A DNA stretch of 64,000 bases, taken from Larix kaempferi (lineage: Eukaryota; Streptophyta; Pinopsida; Pinales; Pinaceae). The position numbers were made by a program, and so were the translations under genes. The DNA lies in the NCBI GenBank assembly GCA_027924585.1, contig BSBM01000904.1:14013501-14077500 (forward strand), written 5' to 3'. The notes below the pieces were generated by a model. That model ran no database searches and had not been told where the DNA came from. It worked only from the letters and a program-made list of their open reading frames with translations. This document shows, in pieces, positions 45,849 to 58,693 of the stretch. Position 1 is the stretch's first letter; every line of letters starts with the position of its first letter.

Positions 45849-48008
45849 TATTGCCGCCTTTCACACACCTGGGGGTTAACGCAACAGAAATCTTCAAGTT
45901 GTCAGGTGTGTACTGTCACTTGATTCTTGACTCCTTCGTTTAGGCAAACTCCTAACAAAGCCAAGGGGGGTAGACCCTAAAAGTTACAAAGGTTGATTAA
46001 ACTGTTTAGTAGTTTGTAAATGAATAAGTTTTTTAGGAGTTTATGGAAATGAAAAACTGAAACAAGAGATTGCAATAGTAAAATTAACACAAAGGCATGA
46101 ACAACATATAAATCATATATTCAACACATGATAGACTTAAGCAAAAGATTATATGATAAAAAGCAAAAGACCAATGCTGAAAAATGGAGTCAAATTGGAG
46201 TGTTGTTGTAATGCTGAAAAACGTATTGTGAATTGCTCTTGGTCAATTTTAAATTTATTGAGAAGTGAGTTGATTAATAGGGAGGTGTATTTCCGATATA
46301 CCACGAAGGTAGAGGGAATATGTCCAAACTCACTAAGTGTGGCCCCACACAAGAAAATGTGGGCTAGATGGAGTCATGGGGGTGTGTCCAACACTACACC
46401 AAACAAGGGTGTAGACTGACGGGACCCCGCAGTTACTATCTAGGTGTTCCCGCTTTGAATGTGAAATTTGCCCAAACGAAGCAAAATGAGACGCTGGATT
46501 TTCGTCTTGGGAGGTTAATTGAATGTGAAAACTAATTACTAGTCACTTAGTCCCTTTCTAGTTGATCATCTGGTCAGTCAAAGCTGCAAAGACCCAAAGC
46601 ATACGAGGACAAAGTAATGTAAATTTTAAGAATTTTAGAAATGTTTTCTTGCTTAGATTAGTACCCCAAGAAAACATTTCTCTGATCAGTACTCGAGCAA
46701 GCCCTTATCCGTGAACCGTACTTCGGGAAAACAAGCGGGTTCGTTTTAACCAAAATAAAAGACTGAAAGGAAAAAGGTTGTCTAATTACTACACTACCAA
46801 AGTAGTGGGTTAGTATTTGTTTTACTTTGAAAGAAATAAAAGAAATTGTTCAAATGTAAAGTATACTGCCTACAAAAGTAAACAAATTGTTCCAACATCC
46901 TAAGTGGGTCAATGGCCCAACAATTGGATTGGACCACGACGGTTAATTTTAATTAAACTAAGTTAATTTTAACCAAAGAAAAACAAAAAAACAAAAAAGA
47001 TGCATGAAAAAAGTACACTGACACAAAGCCCCCCAGGGCGGATGGGGAATAAGCTCTTATGAGCTCACCCAAAAGAGACTTTTATTAAGCCTTTACAAAG
47101 AGATCTGACAAAAAGAATACTTCTTTCTCCTTAAGTTTTGGAGAAAAAAAGTTTACAATTGCTTGGGAAAATATTTAAAATGAAGAAGAACATTCCCAAA
47201 GGCTCTGGATTGCTTGGATTCATGAATATTTTGCCCAAAAAGCCTTAAAACCTGCTAAAAAGTGCAAAAAACAAGCGAGATGTTAGTGGTTAAATATGCC
47301 CAAAATCACTTTGAAAGTGATTAGGACAAACCAAAAAAATTAATAGAAAGAAAATAAGTTAAAACTAGATCTAAACTAAAACAAGTAACTAAGAAAATTG
47401 GGCTTGTGAGAGCCAATTTCTTAGGATCTTGGACAGCCTTTAAGGGCTTGCAATGAAAGACTTTTATGCTAGATTTAATTTTCGACTTCCAAAGAAACTA
47501 TCCTTCAACAAGTTTTAAGATAGGCAAAGTGAAAGCTTGTAAAAAGACTAACTTCTTTATGCTAGATCTAGATGAAAAAGATGATTTGGTACTTTGAAGT
47601 TTGAAAGACTCTAGATCTATGCAAGCTAACTTATAATCTAGATCTAGAAATGATTAAACTTTGTAACAAATAGATCTTTAAGATATAAGCTAGATTAGTA
47701 AGCGGAAAGCGAGAAAATTTTAATTTAGAGTTTGAGAGAAGGTGAAGAAACCAAGAATTTCTTAACTTGAGCTTGTGGAGTTATAGAGGTGGATCAAAGA
47801 GGGATTTTGTCTTTCTTTTGAGAGATCCAAGCAAGAATCTCCTTCTTTCCGGATAGAAGTACCTGCAAATATTAGAATATACTTGCCACAAAAAAGCTTG
47901 TCAAACCTGTATAGCCCACACTAAAGATTAGGATATCATGCAAGTAAGCAAACTAAACATGAAGATTCCTTAGTCTTTAGGCATAAACAAATAAATGAAA
48001 GCAATGAA

Positions 48009-49167
48009 GCATGACTCGACTGAGACTCGCGGGTACTCGCGAGTCTCAACGAGTCAACCCTAGCCCCGAGTAACCGCTTCGTACTCGCCCACAAACTCGG
48101 CAAACAGTTGAAACTCGCCTCCAGTCACAAAACCGGCACACTCGAGCCATACTCGGTCGGACTCGCCATGACAGGAAAGAAAAAAACCAACGGAAATTTG
48201 CTGGACGCGAAGTCATTATGCTCGTTGGTTGAGCATTGGAGCCAGCGAACATATATTTTGGGGGAAATTAGCTCGCGGGGACACAGTTGTGGTCGTGGTA
48301 TGAGGTCGTGGTTTTCGTCGTTTTCTTTGGGCTGCGAGTCATGGTCACCAATCAGCGTAGTGAATTTTGCAGCGGAGTTTATTTTTTTTATAAATTAATA
48401 AAATTTAAAATTTAAATTTTATGCTATAGTTTAAATTTCTCCCATTATCCTTATACGAGTTCGCGGATGCAGAAAAACATTATGACCTGTTGGTTCCATC
48501 TCTCCAGCAACGCATAATGCTGATTGGGCCAAATCCACTGCAGCGAGTCGCGACCACTTTGCACCAGATACTGACTGGGCAAACGGCAAGTTTCGTCTGG
48601 AAGTCGGACAAAAAACAGTCTTGTTACACAAAATGACAAAATCGCCCCGTGATCCTCATTTGTGATGGGAATATAATACCCAACGTTTCATTAAAATTTT
48701 AACAATTCACAAAAAAAACATTAAAAAAATGCTATAGTTTAAAACCTTAAACTTTAAAGTTTAAAATTTTAAATTTTAAACTTTAAAGTTTAAGGTTTTA
48801 AACTATAGCATTTTTTTAATGTTTTTTTTGTGAATTATTAAAATTTCAATTTTAAAGTTTAAAGTTTTAAACCATAGCATTTTGTAAAAATTTTGCTGTT
48901 ATAATTGCAATTTTAATGTTTTTAAATTTTTAATATAGTAACTATAAAATGCAAATCTTTATTTTTGATTATAAATTTAGAATGCAATATTTATTTATTT
49001 ATTTTGTTAAAAATTATTAAATTATAGTTTTTTTAAATTTTTTTTGTTATAATTAATAAAATGTACAATATTTTTATTTTTTTTCCTATTTGCCGAATCT
49101 ATCCCGAGTCTTTCCCGAGTTTTTCCCGAGTCTACGAGTCATATGACAGTCGAGTCCAAGTCGTGCA
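48009..49167. mobile_element. Non-autonomous hAT-like element with GACTCG ends
   Basis: Left end GCATGACTCGACTGAGACTC, right end inverted TGCACGACTTGGACTCG. Both are followed by ACTCG/CGAGT repeats. Likely duplication GCAATGAA / ACATTGAA (6 of 8 bases). No transposase, and the centre is a long palindrome (48694-48846). Ends match the element at 62821, which does carry a transposase. Confidence 0.7.
48694..48846. repeat. 76-bp-arm near-perfect palindrome
   Basis: Arms 48694-48769 and 48771-48846 around a single central base at 48770. One mismatch was seen (AACAATTCAC against TAATAATTCAC). It includes GCTATAG/CTATAGC and many TTTAAA steps. Forms a hairpin with essentially no loop. Confidence 0.9.
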
Positions 49168-49700
49168 ACATTGAATGAAAGGGCTAAAAATGAATCAACT
49201 CCTCATTCCTATGGATTAGAAACAATCACTCTAAGGTAGAAAGATTGACAAAGCAAAATGGACAAATCTAACTAAGATACAATTACCTCAATGAAGCATA
49301 AGAGACAATCAACATCCACACAACCAAATATGATACACCCATGTAGCCTCCAAAGCTTTGATTCATTACTCAAAGATAAAAACTATTACAATCGCAAAAT
49401 GGCAAAGCTTCAATCCTTCTATCTAAATGAGGAAGAATGAGATTGTTTATATAGCAAGAGGAGTCAAGAGGGGGGCATCCTTCATGAGAGAGGATTGGGG
49501 TGACTTGAGCAAATTGGGGGATTTGGAAATGAGGCGGGATCAAGGGATGGGCACCACCTCTCATAATGTAGGTGCCATCCTTTCTTGGGATCCCCACCCA
49601 AACCTTGGGATTATCACGAGCTAAAGAGAGGACGCCACATCAATATATGCGCCCCCCATCCAAGAGAATGCGCCCTCATCTTCATGAGCTAACTCGCCCT

Positions 49701-50288
49701 TGTTAGCTTTTCTACTTTTAATCAATATTTATCTAGGATCTTACTGAAAGAATAACATGCACAACATAACACAATACACACAAAGAATTTCCTCGGGAAA
49801 ACCATAAAGGAGAAAACCCTGCAACTTCCTCAGAGATAGAATAGTCACCAATACAATGTCAAAAGTAAAAACCCCAAAATAAAGATGGTCTTCTGCAGCT
49901 TCTCTCTTCTCCACTTGTGTGAACTTGTCCTGTCTTTCACTTATGCGAACTTAAGTGAGTGAGTGTTGTATCCAAATGAGAGAGATATACTCTCTATTTA
50001 TACTTTAGTTTTGCTTGACCTTTTCACTTACTAGGTCGGCCCCAATAAACCTAATTGGGCCAACTCCTCTAGGAGATTCAATAATACAATTACATTTGAC
50101 TCTTTAAGGGGTCTATTGCCCCAAGTTACATGGGAGGCTTTTACCTCAATGACCTTGGATGACTAAGCATCATAATGACATCCCCAAGCGAAGGAAAAAC
50201 ATCTCCGACGGAGGTATAAATAAAATACAATAATAACAACAATATAAAATACAATTGAATATCTTCTGAAGTTACAATTACATTAACA
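49701..50288 (-). repeat. 3' LTR of copia-4
   Basis: 588 bp, minus-strand TGTTAATG...GCTAACA. Highly similar to 59317-59908 throughout. TATAAATAGAG box on the minus strand near 50003. Confidence 0.95.
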
Positions 50289-50297
50289 CTCCCTCTT
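50289..50297 (-). promoter_or_regulatory. Polypurine tract of copia-4
   Basis: Minus-strand AAGAGGGAG immediately before the 3' LTR, identical to copia-1. Confidence 0.9.
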
Positions 50298-50679
50298 AAC
50301 TAGGAAGGTATTCTCTTGACCCGGTCATCAACACATCTCGACACAAGTCTTCGTTTTTGGATCATCAATGCTGGAACATCATCATCAACATTGGATCGTC
50401 GTCGTCGTTGCTGCAATCCTCATCAAGTCGATCATCGATTGGTGACATCTCTCGAATCTACTCATCATTGGAAGTTCTACAGAGCCAGCCCTTTTTCATG
50501 CTGGATGTAGGCCTAGCCCTCTTGTAGGTCTTCATCATCTTTGCGAGCAAGCCATCAAGTAGGTACAGCCCAAGACCAGTCATTGCATTGCCTCTGCAAA
50601 CACCTGCGTCTCCTATTGTCGCCTCATCGTCTTCAGATCATCTCATTGTCACACGGAGCACAGCCCAGATGCACATCAC

Positions 50680-51110
50680 AATGTCTCCAGTATGGGAGGA
50701 CTTTCCTACCACCATACGGGACCCACTCTACCAACATGCGAGGACTTTCCTACCAGCATGTGAGACATAGCACTTACATCAACCGGCATAGGAAGACTTT
50801 CCTACCACCATTCAGGAAAGGCTCAGCACTTACATCAATGGCCATGGGAGGACTTTCCTACCACCATGCCGGAATTGCTCAGCACTTATATCAACGACCA
50901 TGGTAGGACTTTCCTGCCACCATGCCGGAATGGCTCAGCACTTATATCAACGGCCATGGGAGGACTTTCCTACCACCATGTCGGAATGGCTCGACACTTA
51001 TATCAACGACCATGGGAGGACTTTCCTGCCACCATGCCGGAATGGCCCAGCACTTATATCAACAAACATGGGAGGACTTTCCTACCACCATGTCGGAATG
51101 GCCCATGTGC
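50680..51110 (-). repeat. About 57-bp tandem repeat array in copia-4 3' spacer
   Basis: At least six units with shared words GGAGGACTTTCCTACCACCA, GGAATGGCTCAGCACTTAT, ATCAACG(A/G)CCATGGG. It lies between RNase H and the polypurine tract. The period of about 57 bp is a multiple of three, so all frames stay open for 100-120 codons on the plus strand; these are not genes. Unit sequence is unrelated to the arrays in copia-1. Confidence 0.88.
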
Positions 51111-51230
51111 ATCTGCGTCTTCCGGACTCATCACTTCCTCTTGGAAGGAACCTCGATCTAAAGAACACCAAGCTTCTCTCTGAAGTACTCAAACTTCACT
51201 CTGACTAACAGCTTGGTCAACACATCGGCT

Positions 51231-51611
51231 ATCTGCTCGTCCGTCGCAATATACTGGAGCTTCACTGCTCCTCTCTACACCATATCCCTGATATAGTGAT
51301 ATTTGATCTCAATGTGCTTTGACTTGTCATGGAACACTGGGTTCTCGGACAACTTCACACAACTCTGGTTGTCACAGAATATACAAGTCGCCTCTAACTG
51401 GAGATCAAACAAATCAGACAATAGCTTCCTAAGCCACACTGCCTCACAACTGGCCGAACAAGCTGCAACATACTCTGCTTCGGCTGTACTCAGTGCCACA
51501 CAGGATTGCTTCCTGCTAAACCAGGAGATCATACCGGATCCCATACTAAAGCAGCATCTCAAAGTGCTCTTCCTATCAGCGGCACTGCCTGCCCAATCTG
51601 AATCAACATAA
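51231..51611 (-). pseudogene. copia-4 RNase H
   Basis: Minus strand from the hAT-B junction: YVDSDWAGSAADRKST, CCFSMGSGMISWFSRKQS, AEAEYVAACSASCEAVWL, CIFCDNQSCVKLSENPVFH, KHIEIKYHYIRDMV. Then a TAG (about 51272), followed by the usual DEQIADVLTKLL end. Otherwise well conserved, with the Asp, Glu and Asp sites intact. Confidence 0.88.
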
Positions 51612-52109
51612 CCCTGCAGCTAAGTCACCTGACACGAGGACACAGGACACGAGTGTCCCCAAAATATGAGTGTCCCCACGGGACACGGTGTCCCCCGGAA
51701 TCAAGACACGTTTTATATACATATATATATATTTTTTAAAATATATTAAAATTTAAAAATATAGACATATAGATCCAATAAAATTTAACATTTACAATTA
51801 CAAATATTCAATAGAAATTACATTTACAATTACAAATATGAAATATTCAATAGAAATCAGATCATTCACAAATCACAACACATTTGTCATTCACAATCAC
51901 AAATCACAATGAGACATTGAGACACATAGATGCATGTCAGAGACTCGAAACCATATTTCTCATTAAGTCATCAAAATCAAAATGTATTACATAGATGTTG
52001 GAATGCCACTGGGCGCTGGCAAATGCCAAATAGACTAATAGTCTAATAGTCTAATAGTAAATACAAAAAAGGGTTGGATCAAGATGGAAGAATCCCATCT
52101 GTCAATGAC

Positions 52110-54742
52110 TCAATAGTCCTCCTCCATGCCTGAATCAACAAACTCATCACTGCCCTGATCCTCCTCCTCCTCCTCCTCCTCCTCATCTCTGCCAATCTGA
52201 CTAACTGCATCTGCTGGTGTGGAGGATGACCCCTCCATGCGATCACCCTCATCAAAAGTGACCGGCTCTAGCACTGGATCATTAAGATCCATGTTGGCTA
52301 ATGCCAACTCAGTACTGTTGTCCAAACCCATCTCATCAGGAAAGACATCCCACATCCGTGTCTTTCCCTTCGCCCACTCCTCCCTCTTCCTGTAAATAAG
52401 ACGAAGGTTGGAGTGCACATACACCATCGTCTCTGCCCTGGACTGCTCAAGCCTGCTCTTCTTCACACTGTACAAGTTCCCATATGTGCTCTAATTCCTC
52501 TCACAACAAGAGGATGAAGTAACTTGACAAAGGACCCTTAAGGCTATCTTTTGTAGAAGAGGGCATGTTGCCCCATGAGTTGTCCACCAAACAAGGGGTT
52601 TCTTAACCCCCATGTCTCTAACCACCTCATATCCTCCAAATCTCCCAGTGCCACTAGAAAACTCATAAAATTCCTCCTCCACCACCTCAAGGTGGTCTCT
52701 ATCCTGAAGTAGCCGTCTAAATGCTATCTTCCTCCCCTCTGAGATCTCTCCATCCATGTGAGGAGGGACTCTGGATGAGGGCCCCGACCCACCACTGAGC
52801 CAATCCTGAGCGTAGAACCTGGGGTTCAATGAGTGGGCCAAGCAATGCAAAGGTGTGCAATTCTTATCCCACCTGGAGATAAGAATGCCCTGTATGATGG
52901 ACCATAAGTTCTCTGCCGATGTCTCATACTCAGCACACTCATTCTCCATAACAATGGTCCTCATGGACTCAATCATGGAATCCCACCCCTCATAAACATC
53001 TCCTAGGATGGGTTGGTCCGTGTCTGCAAACCGCAACAAAGAAATGATTGGCTCCATGATCTTGATGCTAAGGACTACCCTATCCCACCAACCATCATCT
53101 AATACTGTGTCCTTCACCTTTTGTGAAGCATTCTAATCCGACTTTCTCCAAAAAGCCCAAAACTCTGAAATCACCATGGACCCAAGAGCAGTTTTTACCT
53201 CTCTCAATCTCTTGAGCATGATGAATGAGGAAGCAAACCGAGTATCTGCAACCTTCAACAATGAAAGATGTGTGTACTCTTTTTAGATTGTGAGGGCATT
53301 GGTGTGGTTTTGTACAAAGTTACGGATATGGCGTGCATCCTCAATAAGTTTGCCAATCCATGGCACATCTGAAGCAATAGATTTCAGTGCTAAATTCAAA
53401 GAATGGACAATGCAAGTTGTCCAAAATACCTGTAAGATCAATAAAAGAAAGTATAAATGAGTGCATCCTCAATAAGTTTGCCAATCCATGGCACATCTGA
53501 AGCAATAGATTTCAGTGCTAAATTCAAAGAATGGACAATGCAAGTTGTCCAAAATACCTGTAAGATCAATAAAAGAAAGTATAAATGAGTCAATGAGTCT
53601 AGACTCCTAGACTCTACAAGACTACAACTAAGTTACTAACAACTCAAAATTTCAAATAAATGAGTAAATTAACAATCACATACCTGTGGATGTTTAGCTT
53701 CCACAATCATGCCAGCAACCTTGCAAACAGGTGCATTGTCCGTGATGATTTGTACGCAAGAATCAACACCTACTTCTTCAATGGTTTTGATGAACAAATC
53801 ACCCATATATTGTGCATCCTTGTATTTCCCAAGAGCATCCACCACTTTCAAGAACACCAGTCCATTTGTGGAAGACACCATGAAATTGATGAGTGGATGG
53901 CGTGTTGGATCCGTCCATCCATCAGAAACAATACTAACACCCCATGTGGACCATTTTGATTGAATTGGATCAATAATTTTATCCACCTCCTTCTTTGCCT
54001 TAACCAACAATGTGGTTCTAAGCTTCTCTGAACCAGGAGGCACATAACCAGTTGGAGCTTGTTCCATTATAGATCGACACATCTCAAAGTACAATGGTGA
54101 CCGTGCAACATTGAATGAGATGAAGTTGAGGTAGAAGAAAAATGCAATGGAGAGGTCTACCTCTTCTCGTGCCTCTTGTTGGAAAATCCTATCCATTGGA
54201 CCTCTTGAAGTTGGCTTCTTTCTTGTTGGATAAGCAATAGCATCAACCCCACTCCTAATGCTAGAGGGTTTCCTCAAGAATGGAAGAGGATCCTCACGAT
54301 GAAATGTCTTGCTTGCTGCAGCCACCTTCCCTACCCCAACATGATCTTCTCTTTCCATCTCCCTCCTTTGGTTAACACTCACAGCTTTGCATGAAGAAAT
54401 CCCACAAGGGAGGGCCAACAAATGGCCTTTAACCCAGTAATAGGTGCTCTTGAAATCATGCTTGCAGAAATTGCAAGTCCAACACACATTGCCTCCCCCA
54501 CCAAGCTTCGCTCCAACACCTTCTTTCCTTGTCACATACTTCCACAAAGGGTATTTACTCTCTTGTGCTTGTTGTTTTGCCAAAGCATGGCTATAATGAG
54601 GATGAGATTGACTAGAACCAGTTGGAGCACTACTAGGAGCAGAAGGGGATGTGCTTGGAGGAGGAATAGGACGAGAGGGAATAGATGGGGCATTCTTCCC
54701 TTTCCTTTGCCCTCTACCTGCTGCCCTAGCTGGTTGAGACAT
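52110..54742 (-). pseudogene. hAT-B transposase (BED, DUF659, hAT dimerisation)
   Basis: Exon 1 (53684-54742) is fully open for about 350 codons: MSQPARAAGRGQRKGKN, BED-like finger (YPLWKYVTRKEG, CNFCKHDF, VKGHLLALPCGISSC), DUF659 (VARSPLYFEMCRSIME, VSIVSDGWTDP), ending PQ at donor GTATGT. Exon 2 begins at 53429 (FWTTCIVHSLNLALK). A TAA near 53290, a TAG near 53133 and a TAG at about 52493 interrupt it. The last turns the invariant Trp of CCERNWS into a stop. The tail is intact and acidic (EEEEEEEEDQGSDEF...MEEDY). A 128-bp tandem duplication repeats the exon 2 acceptor. Exon 1 looks intact but exon 2 does not, so inactive. Confidence 0.93.
53333..53588 (-). repeat. 128-bp tandem duplication across the exon 2 acceptor of hAT-B
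   Basis: 53333-53460 is repeated directly at 53461-53588 with no obvious differences. Each copy holds the start of exon 2 and its CTTACAG acceptor, giving two competing acceptors (exon starts at 53429 and 53557). Confidence 0.93.
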
Positions 54743-55098
54743 TTTCCTTCAACCTTGTTGGTGAAATCACACTTGAATCTCCTTCACCTGCAAGAAAACA
54801 CTCTTGAACCTCCTTCACCAGCAAAAAAAAATGACTTTGAGCTCTCTCTAACTCTCCCTCACACTCCCAACAATTAGCAAATGACAAAAAAGGCGTTTTT
54901 ATTGACCCGCGGGCTCTTCCTCACGCATTTTTCGTGTCCTGTTTTTCCCCCACGCTGCACAGTTTTCCCCACGCGTGTCCCGAGTTCGAGACACGAAAAA
55001 ACTCGTGTCCCCCACGTGGGGCCAACGCGTCCACGCCCAAACATGGCCCACGCGACACGGGGACCCTGTTGGACGTGTCCGGTTACTTAGCCCTGCAG

Positions 55099-58000
55099 GT
55101 TAATCTTCTGATTCGTGTCATGCTTGAGCCCATAATCAATTGTACCCTTCAGGTACCTCAATATATGCTTTGCAGCAACCAGGTGAACTTGACTTGGATC
55201 TGTTAGGAACTAGCTCAATGTGTTCACAGCAAAGCATATGGTTGGTCTCGTGTTCGTCAGGTACATCAATGACCCAATCATCTGACGATACATTGTGGCA
55301 TCAACTAACTCTGATGAAGCATCACAAAGTAGCTTCAGGTTCGATGCCATGGGTGTGGCCATAGCCTTCCAGTCCATCATTCTGAATCTCTTCAGAATCT
55401 CCATGTTCGATGCCATGGGTGTGGCCATAGCCTTCCAGTCCATCATTCTGAATCTCTTCAGAATCTCCACTGCCTACTTCCCTTGTCCAAGGAAGATCCC
55501 ATCCGCTTTCTGCCACACCTCCATGCCTAGGAAATAATGCATCATACCCAGGTCCTTCATCTAGAACTCTGCGGCAAGTTTCCTCTTAGTATCAGCAATG
55601 AGCCCATCCTCTCCTGTTACAAACAAGTCACCTACATAGAGTAGAAGTATCATTGGATTTCCCACTTCAACCTTGTAGTAAAGGTTGGAATCTGCTTTAC
55701 TCTTGGTAAAGCCCAAGTTCATCAGGAAGCTATCAATCCTATCGTACCACGTCCTGGGTGCCTATTTTAATCCGTACAGGGCCTTCTTCAATTTGCACAC
55801 GAGTCTGCTTGTCATGTGTCTCAAATCCAAGTGGCTTCTCCACGTACACTTCCTCCTCTACTACACCATCTAGTGTACCTTCCACTTCATTACTGCAGCC
55901 AATGCAAGTACTGATCTGATGGAAGTGTATCTGGCTACAGGTGCAAATGTCTCCTCATAATCTATGACTTCCTTCTGGGAGAAGCCACGTGCCACAAACC
56001 TCGCCTTGTGTTTTTCTATGTTGCCATCTGCAGCATGCTTGATCTTGTAGATCCACTTGGAAGTCACAACAGACTTCCCTTCTGGTCTCGGAACTACATC
56101 CCAGACATCATTCTTCATGATCGACTAGTACTCTTCGATCATGGCATCCTTCCATTCTTTCTTCTTTATCGCTTCCTCATAGTTGGAAGGTTCTTTGTCA
56201 ATGATGTCACACAACAGGGCTACATAACTGGAGTATGCCCTAGGTCTCTTGCTTTCTCTGTGCATCCCCTCTGGAGCGCCATACCTCTCTGCATCTCGTA
56301 CCCATGTTGGCTTCCTCTTGTGAGAGTTCTTCTCACGGGGTGGATCTACAGGTTCTTGTGGTTCTTCCATCTCGCGATCTTCGTTATCTTCTGGAATCGC
56401 TTCTTCCATTACTGCATCTCTGCTCTTGGAAAATTCAAGTTCTTCAATGTCTTCAACAGGTAGCTTTCTGGAATTGTTGTAGGCTGAGTCTTTGTCAAAT
56501 GTCACATCCCTGCTGATGTCGATCTTCTTGAATCCTGGGAAGTATATTCGTTACGCCTTCGAACTTTCACTGTATCCCATGAATATACCCTTCTTTCATG
56601 AAGGATCTAGCTTCATCCTCTTCTCCTTCAGAATGTGTATGTAAATTGGGCAGCCAAATATCCTGAGATGGCTGACTTCTGGTCTCTCGCTGGAGAACAC
56701 TTCTTCTGGAGTCTTGTTTTCTAGTACTCTATGAGGAGTACGGTTCTGTACATACACAGCTGTCCTCGCAACTTCTGCCCGTAGGTGCATCGGAAGATCC
56801 TAGTCATGAAGCATTGCTCTTGTTGCTTCCATTATTGTTCTATTCTTCCTTTCTACAACGCCATTCTGTTCTGGATTGTATGGAGTAGTCAACTCCCTCT
56901 TAATCCCAGATTCTCTGCATAGGTTCTTGAAATCTTCCGATGTGAACTCTCCACCATTATCTGATCGGAAAGTCTTTATTCTTTTCTCTGTGTGGTTCTC
57001 AATCAAGGCTTTGAATTCCTTGAACTTGTTAAATACTTCATCTTTTCCCTTCAAGAAGTATATCCAAGTCTTACGGGAAAAGTCATCAATAAATGAAACA
57101 TAATATACATACCCACTCAATGAACTGGATGACATAGGACCGCATACATCGGAGTGGATGATTTCCAATATTCCTTTCGCTTTGCTCTCGCTACTTGGAA
57201 ATGCCTTCTTCATGTTCTTTCCCTTTGCACATCCTTTGCAAATGCCTTCATGCTTCGACTGGATTTCTGGAAGTCCTTCAACTGCTTTGCTTGCAATGGG
57301 TAGTGCCCTATAGTGCACAAGTGCAAGCCTTCTATGCCAAAGTTCACTTGGCTCCATGGAGTCATGGACCAAGGCTTGTTCAGGTTGGCCCTTCAATTTG
57401 TACAAACCTCCCTCTTGCTCTCCAATCACAACTGCACCATCTATAGTGTTTCCCTTTGGCCACATTAGGACTTGGCCATCAATAAATGCAACCCTCGTAC
57501 CTTTTGCATCTAGTGCTGATATGGAGAGAAGGTTCTTCTCGAGTCCTGGAACATATAGGACATCCTTCATCTTCAAAGACTTGCCAAAGTCTAGCTTGTA
57601 TGAAGCTTCTCTGCTTCCTTTTATGGGGTATTGGTAGTCATCCCCAGGTTTCACCTTGTGAGGTGACTCATGTTCAAACAGGTTAATGAAGGATTATTTA
57701 TATCCTGTCATATGCTTGGAAGCTCCACTGTCTACAAGCCAATCATTACTTCCATGTGTGACAGTGCCCGTGAGTGCTAATATCAAGACATACTCTTCGT
57801 CACTTGAAGAGTCATCACTTTCTTCTCTGGCTCTCTTCCTTGGAGGTTCATCATCTTCTGCAGTGTGAGCACGATGCCTTTTCTTGTTGTTCTTGTTGTG
57901 GGAGCCACTTTTGTTTCTGGGACAATCTTTTGGAGTAGTGTCCCTTCTCATCGCATGTATAACATCTAACAGTAGATAGATCTCTCTTGAATCTTCTAAA

Positions 58001-58693
58001 GGTATTCCTTTAACTTTGGTGGTGGTGTTTCTCCTTCTTACTGTGATGGTGCTCTCGCTTGTTGTTATTCCTCCTGGAGTGTGTTGTGAGAGCTTGATCG
58101 TCGTTTGCTCCCATCTTCTCTTTTCGAGCTACAAGTCAAGCTTCTTCTTGTGAGCATTTCTCCCACAGCCTACTGAATGTGATTAACTTCTTTCTAGCAC
58201 AAATCCCTTGAATGAAAGAGTCCTGTGATCTAGGGAGACCATTTAAGGTGGTCATCACAATTTCTCCATCTTCTACATTTTCTCCCACAGCTTCAAGTTG
58301 CTCCTTGATTTGAGAGACCCTTGTAAAGTAGGATTGCATAGTCTCTGCATTTTGTATCTTCGCATTCTTCAACTAGTTCCTCACGGTCATCTTCCGATTT
58401 ATATTCTTCCCTTCAAATAGCTTGGTCAAGGCATCAAACATCTCTTTAGGTGTCTTTAAGGATGACACATGTGGGATGAGATGATCCTTAATAGAATATG
58501 CAATGATCCTCTTAGCCTTAACCAAGTTCTTCTTGTGTAAAGCTTTAGCCTCATCTCCCTCTGGTACTAGAACTTCTTCATTTACATATGTGTCCAATTC
58601 ATTCTCTTCAAGGACAAGTGTAATCCTATACTTCCATGCTCGGAAGTTATCAGCCCCTTCAAGCTTATCCTCAAGCTTGGTGTGGTGAGACAT
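55099..58693 (-). pseudogene. copia-4 gag-pol polyprotein, part before hAT-B
   Basis: Gag start at 58693 (MSHHTKLEDKLEGADNFRAW), TAG near 58373, then the rest of gag to 58136. The zinc knuckle near 57960 begins CYTCDEKGHYSK and shifts frame before its last Cys. Protease WLVDSGASKHMTG at about 57710. Gag-pre-integrase and integrase core occupy 56800-57654 in one open frame: ELWHRRLALVHY, CKGCAKGKN, DDFSRKTWIYFLKG, SDNGGEF, NGVVERKNRTIM, with catalytic Asp/Asp/Glu present. The integrase C-terminal part is at 56596-56790. Reverse transcriptase is at 55870-56505 and 55210-55860 (NDVWDVVPRPEGKS, TFAPVARYTSIRS), broken by stops, with a 66-bp duplication. The frame reaches LRYLKGTIDYGLKHD and is cut at 55098. 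Confidence 0.9.
55340..55471 (-). repeat. 66-bp in-frame tandem duplication in copia-4 reverse transcriptase
   Basis: 55340-55405 is repeated exactly at 55406-55471. It duplicates 22 codons ([18 protein letters not shown] plus MASN), so the frame is kept. Absent from the same position in copia-1. Confidence 0.95.

Larger units (their letters stand above)
51620..55090 (-). mobile_element. hAT transposon hAT-B inserted in copia-4
   Basis: 3471 bp with exact 8-bp duplication CCCTGCAG (51612-51619 and 55091-55098). TIRs are CTAAGTCACCTGACAC and, inverted, CTAAGTAACCGGACAC (13 of 16 identical). Subterminal GTGTCC/GGACAC repeats at both ends. One two-exon transposase pseudogene on the minus strand, same family as hAT-A. 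Confidence 0.96.

Noticed and set aside
50541-51208. Overlapping plus-strand open frames of about 100-120 codons
   Set aside because: They are produced by the roughly 57-bp tandem array, whose period keeps all frames open. The repeated peptide has no known motif and the array sits in the antisense 3' spacer of copia-4.
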